64,000 nucleotides of DNA. Source: Pisolithus tinctorius. Lineage: Eukaryota > Basidiomycota > Agaricomycetes > Boletales > Pisolithaceae. Below, piece by piece: positions 59,376-64,000 of this stretch. The translations under genes were made by a program, and so were the position numbers. Location of the stretch: assembly GCA_024663395.1 (NCBI GenBank), contig JANFAH010000008.1:2170001-2234000 (forward strand), written 5' to 3'. The stretch's first letter is position 1. Each line of letters begins with the position of its first letter. The notes under the pieces were generated by a model. It did no database searches. It was not told where the DNA came from and saw nothing but the letters and a program-made list of their open reading frames with translations.

Positions 59376-60704
59376 TCATTGGAAGGGGCCAGGTTTATTA
59401 GGATAGTGAGAATGGAACTCTTGTATGAGTTCAGAGGCATTGTCAAGCTCTGTAGCGAGTACCCAAGTGGTTTCTTCATCGGTCCCCTCATAGCCGGTCC
59501 ACCAGACTAAGTACTGAAGCCAACACCAGCGACGCCGGTTGACCTTAGAGTCGAGGATTTCTGCTACCTCGAAATCTAGGTCACCATTGACTTCAACTGG
59601 TGGGGGTGGTGGTTGAGTCTGGTTCAGGATGGTATTAGGGATGGCCAGCTCGAGTTGGGAAATGTGGAAGACCGGATGTACTGTGCACATTGAGTCTGGC
59701 AGGCACAGTGTGAAAGAGTGGGTGCCAGCCTGAGCTATGACCGGGTACAGCCCAAGGTTCTTTTCCGAGAGCTTCTTGGAAGGCCGAGTAGACTGGAAGT
59801 ATTTGGCTTTGACATATACTTGGTCACTGATCTTGAAGTCTGGAGCCAGCATGCATTTGGCATCAGCTGGTCCTTGATAATGCTGTTGTGTGAGGGTCAT
59901 TTCCTCATGTAAGAACTGGTGTAGTGAGTCCAGGTCGACTGCATAATCGTGAGCCTGGGTGGAGGTAAGATCACGCTCCGGGTATACTGAGATGTTGGGA
60001 TGGTAGCCCTTATTAGCAAAGAAAGGTGAAACACTGGTAGTAGTGCTAGGGGCATTGTTGTAAGCGAATTTGGCCAGAGGTAATAGGTCAGCCCAGTTGT
60101 CCTGCTGGTAGTTGCAGTACACTTGGAGATATTGTTCTAGAGTCTGGTTGGTCCTTTCGGTCTGGCCATCACTTTCGGGGTGGTAACCTGAGGTGAAGTG
60201 TAAGTGCATATCTAAGGCCTTACTGAGTGACCAGAAGAAGTGAGAGATGAACTCCAAGCCTCAGTCTGAGGTTACATGGGCTGGCACTCCATGCTTAGAA
60301 AAGACATGGAGTAAGAAGAGTTTGGTGAGTTCTGGGGCCGTGATAGTGTCATGGGTGGGGATGAATATGGCCTGCTTGGAAAGCCAGTCAACTACTACAA
60401 GGATGGCCATGAAGCCGGTTGAGGCTGGAAGCTGCTTGATGAAATCCATAGAGATGGAGTTCCGCGGCTTCTCCGGTACCGGGAGTTGCTTGAGGAGGCC
60501 ATAAGGCCGATGGCGGGGAACCTTAGCCCGAGCACAGGCCGTGCAAGACCAGACATAGTCTTTGACAAATGTCCTGAGGCCGGGCCAGGTATACTCACGC
60601 CAAATAAGTTCTAGGGTTTGGTTCTGGCCAAAATGGCCAGACAGGGGGTGGTCATGCTTGAGGTGCAAGACCCTGAGGTGGAGATCATTTGAGTCTGGCA
60701 CATA
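59376..60704 (-). pseudogene. Element C pol, integrase and chromodomain part
   Basis: Integrase resumes to the left of the foldback with VPDSNDLHLRVLHLKHDHPL, the zinc region ending CTACARAK, and SMDFIKQLPAS. A TGA follows TSD at the second catalytic region (near 60258). The third acidic residue lies in GYHPESDGQTERTNQ. The chromodomain reads EVAEILDSKVNRRR to WTGYEGTDEETTW and the protein ends PNKPGPFQ. One stop separates two otherwise long open parts. Confidence 0.88.
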
Positions 60705-62284
60705 CAGTGGCTCACAAAATTGTCCCAATGTTTGCATGTTTTTCATTAATCATGGTGTAGTGAGTGAACTATCATTATTGAGTCCAATGTGTTGGTGGAC
60801 AGATCAAAGTGGCTGGTCATGGCTCTCTGATGAGTCATATTACATAATATTTGGATAGAAACTGACAACAGAATGCCAAAATGAAAATGAGAGCTCATTG
60901 GGACAATTATGTAACTTTGTGATATGCTGGGGATGTAGTCCTTGGGAACACATATAAAACATGGTGAGATGCTCACCAATGCTTACATAATGTATCACAT
61001 GGTCTACTGAATGATTTGTCAACAAACAAACAATGCCAAACAGTGATTTTACAACACTAAGCCTCCTTGCTGTAACACAAGTCAAGGAATCACCATTCTG
61101 GCTCATTAGGGACATTCTCTCAGGACAACTTCAGCAAATTCTGGTGTACACTATAGTATAATCAATAAAATATGCTATTGGCACCATTGGTTGATTCAGA
61201 AATCTGCTGGCAGTTACCCCCTGCACTGTTTCCCTGCCAATGCCCCATGTGTCCTGGAACTAATCAGTACTGTGAGAGCTGAGAATGATGTGGATGGTCA
61301 ATCTGGCATTCATCCTATCATAAACAAACCAATCACCCATTAACTAGTGCATTTCTGTGAAGGGGAAACTGGTATGGAGGTCAGGGTGAAGGTAAACCCT
61401 CTCTCACTCCAGGTACCATGGGGAGGGATATGCTACTGAGCCACCAGGTTGCACATTCCTGACCTTCTATCTGGCACTGCATATCTCCTTTAGTCTTATA
61501 TGACCAAATAACTCCTTCCCAGTGATCCCCAGTTCAGCTCAGAGTACAGTCTGGCCAACCCTCCCATGATACTGGGAGTGCCCAGGAGGGTTGTGCTTCA
61601 CCTGAGCCTTCAGGCAGGCTTCTCTTCAGCTGTGATGTAGTAGTTAGTGGGTGATTGGTTTGTTTATGATAGGATGAATGCCAGATTGACCATCCACATC
61701 ATTCTCAGCTCTCACAGTACTGATTAGTTCCAGGACACATGGGGCATTGGCAGGGAAACAGTGCAGGGGGTAACTGCCAGCAGATTTCTGAATCAACCAA
61801 TGGTGCCAATAGCATATTTTATTGATTATACTATAGTGTACACCAGAATTTGCTGAAGTTGTCCTGAGAGAATGTCCCTAATGAGCCAGAATGGTGATTC
61901 CTTGACTTGTGTTACAGCAAGGAGGCTTAGTGTTGTAAAATCACTGTTTGGCATTGTTTGTTTGTTGACAAATCATTCAGTAGACCATGTGATACATTAT
62001 GTAAGCATTGGTGAGCATCTCACCATGTTTTATATGTGTTCCCAAGGACTACATCCCCAGCATATCACAAAGTTACATAATTGTCCCAATGAGCTCTCAT
62101 TTTCATTTGGGTATTCTGTCATCAGTTTCTATCCAAACATTATGTAATATGACTCATCAGAGAGCCATGACCAGCCACTTTGATCTGTCCACCAACACTT
62201 TGGACTCAATAATGATAGTTCACTCACTATACCATGATTAATGAAAAACATGAAAACATTGGGACAATTTTGTGAGCCACTGTA
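60703..62284. mobile_element. Tc1/mariner-type foldback element in the pol of C, TA target duplication
   Basis: The element is 60705-62282 (1578 bp), starts CAGTGGCTCACAAAATTG and ends with its mirror, flanked by TA on both sides (60703-60704, 62283-62284). The arms are long: 60705 to about 61346 and about 61642 to 62282, roughly 640 bp each with scattered mismatches, around a loop of about 295 bp. Reading inward, each arm carries a transposase-like fragment (SGWSWLSDESYYI, then NFVICWGCSPW), recalling the SDE and MVWGC blocks of Tc1 transposases, broken by stops. I see no CpG in the element. Precise removal rejoins DGRIY to VPDSND in integrase. Confidence 0.88.
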
Positions 62285-64000
62285 GATCCTTCCATCAAGA
62301 TGGAGGAAGCCAGTGTCATCTACTGACCACCAGGGATCAGACATGTTGGACAGGTGGATTTGTGAGACCGGGTCATCCGGCAGTGTGGTCAGGATATCAT
62401 TATGAAGTTTCTCTATATCCATTAGTGCAACTGCTCGTAAGACCAGGTACTCCAGGTAGGTTGCGTGAAGGGAGACCACTAGTTGCTCTTGGGTGAAGAC
62501 CGGTCTCAGGTTTTGCAGGTTCACTCGGGCATAGCCGCTATCCCCCTCTTTGGGGTAGACATCCCATCGTCTAGTTAGGGCATTGGGCTTAGCCCCGAGC
62601 TTACCGGGCCTGAACCTGATGATCATATTAAACTGAGAAAGGAATTCTGACCATTGAGCTTGGCGGTGGGTGAGTACTTTAGAGGTAGAGAAGTACTCGA
62701 GGTTCTTATGGTTGGTAACAACATTGACCGGTGAGGCCAAGCCCTCAAGGTAATGGTGCCAGGTCTGGAATGCTTCAAAAATTGCAAGCAATTCCTTGTC
62801 ATGGGTGTCATAATTCAATTCCGGGGCCATCAGAGTCCAGGAGTAAAAAGCGACTGGATGGATCTGGCCATCGCTGCAGGTGATAGATAGTATGCCGGTG
62901 ATAGCATAGTCCAATGCATCAGTCTCAATGGTGATGGGGACCCTGGGGATGAAGTGAGTTAAGACTGGCACAGTAGTGAAGGCAGCCTTGAGGTTGTTGA
63001 ATGACTGGCGGCACTCCTCAGAGAAGTTCCAAGGAGCACCCTTGTGGGTGAGCCGGGTCAGTGGTACGACAATGTCTGAGTAGTTGAATATAAAACGACA
63101 GTAAAAGTTGGCAAAGCCGAGGAAGGATTGTATGTCTTTGACTTTGCGAGGCTCGGGCCAGTTGCAGATGGTCTGGACCTTTTCCTTGGACATCGTGAGG
63201 CCAGCAGGGGAAAGGTGGAATCCGAGGTATTCGACCGAGTCCAAGTGAAACTCACATTTCTCTGGCTTTGCATAAAGGTCATGAAGCCGAAGCCAGCAGA
63301 GCACCTCTCAGACATGCTGCTTGTGAGACTCTCTATCTCCAGAGTAGATTAGAATGTCATCAAGGTAGACAACTATGCAGACATCCAACATGTCCGTGAA
63401 AATGGTATTCACAAAGTGTTGGAACGTGGCCGGGGCATTGGTGAGGCTGAAAGGCATTACTAACCACTTGTAAGATCCATACCGAGTCCAGAATGTGGTC
63501 TTCCACTCATTGCCTGGGGCAATCCGGACGAGATGGTAGGCATGCCGGAGATCAATCTTAGTATAGATCTTGGCTCAGCTTGGTGAATCCAAGAGGTCGG
63601 AGATGAGCAGTAGTGGGTATCAGTCCTTCTTAGTGATTTTGTTGAGGCTGTGGAAGTCTACACAGAGCCAGAGGGAGCTGTCCTTCTTTTTGACAAAGAG
63701 GACCGGTGCAGCATAAGGGGAGGAAGTAGGCTGAATGAATCTGGTAGTAAGGTTTTCATTGATGAAAGTCCAGAGAGCTTGGAGCTCGACTGGAGACAGC
63801 AAGTAGATAGTGCCAAGAGGCAGGGTAGTTCCTTCTTCAAGCTCTATTTTCAGGTCGTACTCCCGGTGAGGCAGGAGTGCTGAGGCCTTGGCCTTGCTGA
63901 ATACATCAGCGAAGTTGTGGTACTCTTCCAGTACATTGGGTAAGGCCAGAGGAGAGGAAGCTGAGGCCAACCAGGCTTGGGCTGAGTCCGAGGGGCAGAG
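62283..64000 (-). pseudogene. Element C pol, RT and RNase H part, cut by the window edge
   Basis: RT from about 63970 (LEEYHNFADVFSKAKA) includes the VDFHSLNKI block, a TGA after KKD, a TGA before AKIYTKIDL, the catalytic YLDDILIYS (about 63380-63355) and a TGA before EVLCWLRLH. It then runs open through the connection domain (FLGFANFYCRF) and RNase H (TIETDALDYAI, KELLAIFEAF, NHKNLEYF) to HLDGRIY, where the foldback begins. All three RT stops are TGA. Confidence 0.88.

Larger units (their letters stand above)
57465..64000 (-). mobile_element. Element C: second Ty3/gypsy chromodomain family, nested in B, runs off the window
   Basis: Minus strand: pol (partial), chromodomain, antisense gene, purine tract, 3' LTR. 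It is related to A/B but divergent at protein level, and it still holds many CpGs. It is inserted in the gag of B, with left flank TTGTT (57460-57464); the matching duplication would lie beyond 64 kb. A Tc1-type foldback interrupts its pol. Confidence 0.92.

Noticed and set aside
62129..63304. 391-codon frame reading from element C RNase H into the foldback
   Set aside because: The last part is foldback DNA read by chance after the insertion point at 62282; it is not a real fusion protein. The same holds for the start of the frame at 60261-60746.
1..64000. CRISPR arrays, prokaryotic operons, rRNA genes
   Set aside because: No regularly spaced short repeats, ribosome binding sites or rRNA sequence; the intron-rich genes show a eukaryote.

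Overview
The window looks like nuclear DNA of a mushroom-forming basidiomycete (Agaricomycetes). The protein families are fungal, the genes carry many 36-85 nt introns (nearly all GT-AG), and the retroelements are Ty3/gypsy elements with a C-terminal chromodomain. It divides into a compact host-gene block (about 3.5-15.6 kb), a gene-sparse middle (15.6-36 kb), and a nested transposon block (36.6-64 kb). A degenerate Helitron fills the left edge.

Host genes, left to right: AKR1-type ankyrin/DHHC palmitoyltransferase (-), Golgi pH regulator GPHR (+), an unrecognised seven-helix membrane protein (-), the Hsp70 exchange factor FES1 (+), an unrecognised four-helix membrane protein with a long Ser-rich tail (+), the exosome cofactor MPP6 (-), a Pro/His-rich protein of unknown function (+), the neddylation factor DCN1 (+), and a Pop8-like RNase P/MRP subunit (-). 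I rebuilt the exon chains by hand; for every gene except the 5' end of DCN1 the chosen splice sites give one uninterrupted frame. AKR1 and GPHR, both expected to act in the Golgi/endomembrane system, are divergent and share only a 108-bp intergenic region that carries telobox-like motifs.

The middle holds a 500-bp sequence present twice in opposite orientation, 4.8 kb apart. The right copy lies inside an 802-bp element with CACTG termini and a 3-bp target duplication. Each copy contains a tRNA-like unit ending in nine A's.

The right block is a stack of insertions. Elements A (+, 40.4-48.8 kb) and B (-, 50.6-57.5 kb) are related Ty3/gypsy copies lying tail to tail and almost free of CpG. A solo LTR of another family sits in A, and a solo LTR of the A/B family sits in B, each with a 5-bp target duplication. 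Element C (-) has inserted into the gag of B and runs off the window. A 1.58-kb Tc1/mariner-type foldback has inserted at a TA in the pol of C.

The most interesting signal is that A, B and C each carry, between the chromodomain and the 3' LTR, a spliced gene on the strand opposite to pol. It encodes a charged coiled-coil-like N-terminus, a six-cysteine cluster resembling the fungal Zn2Cys6 motif, and an acidic tail. All three copies have an intron at about the same place, just ahead of the cysteine cluster.
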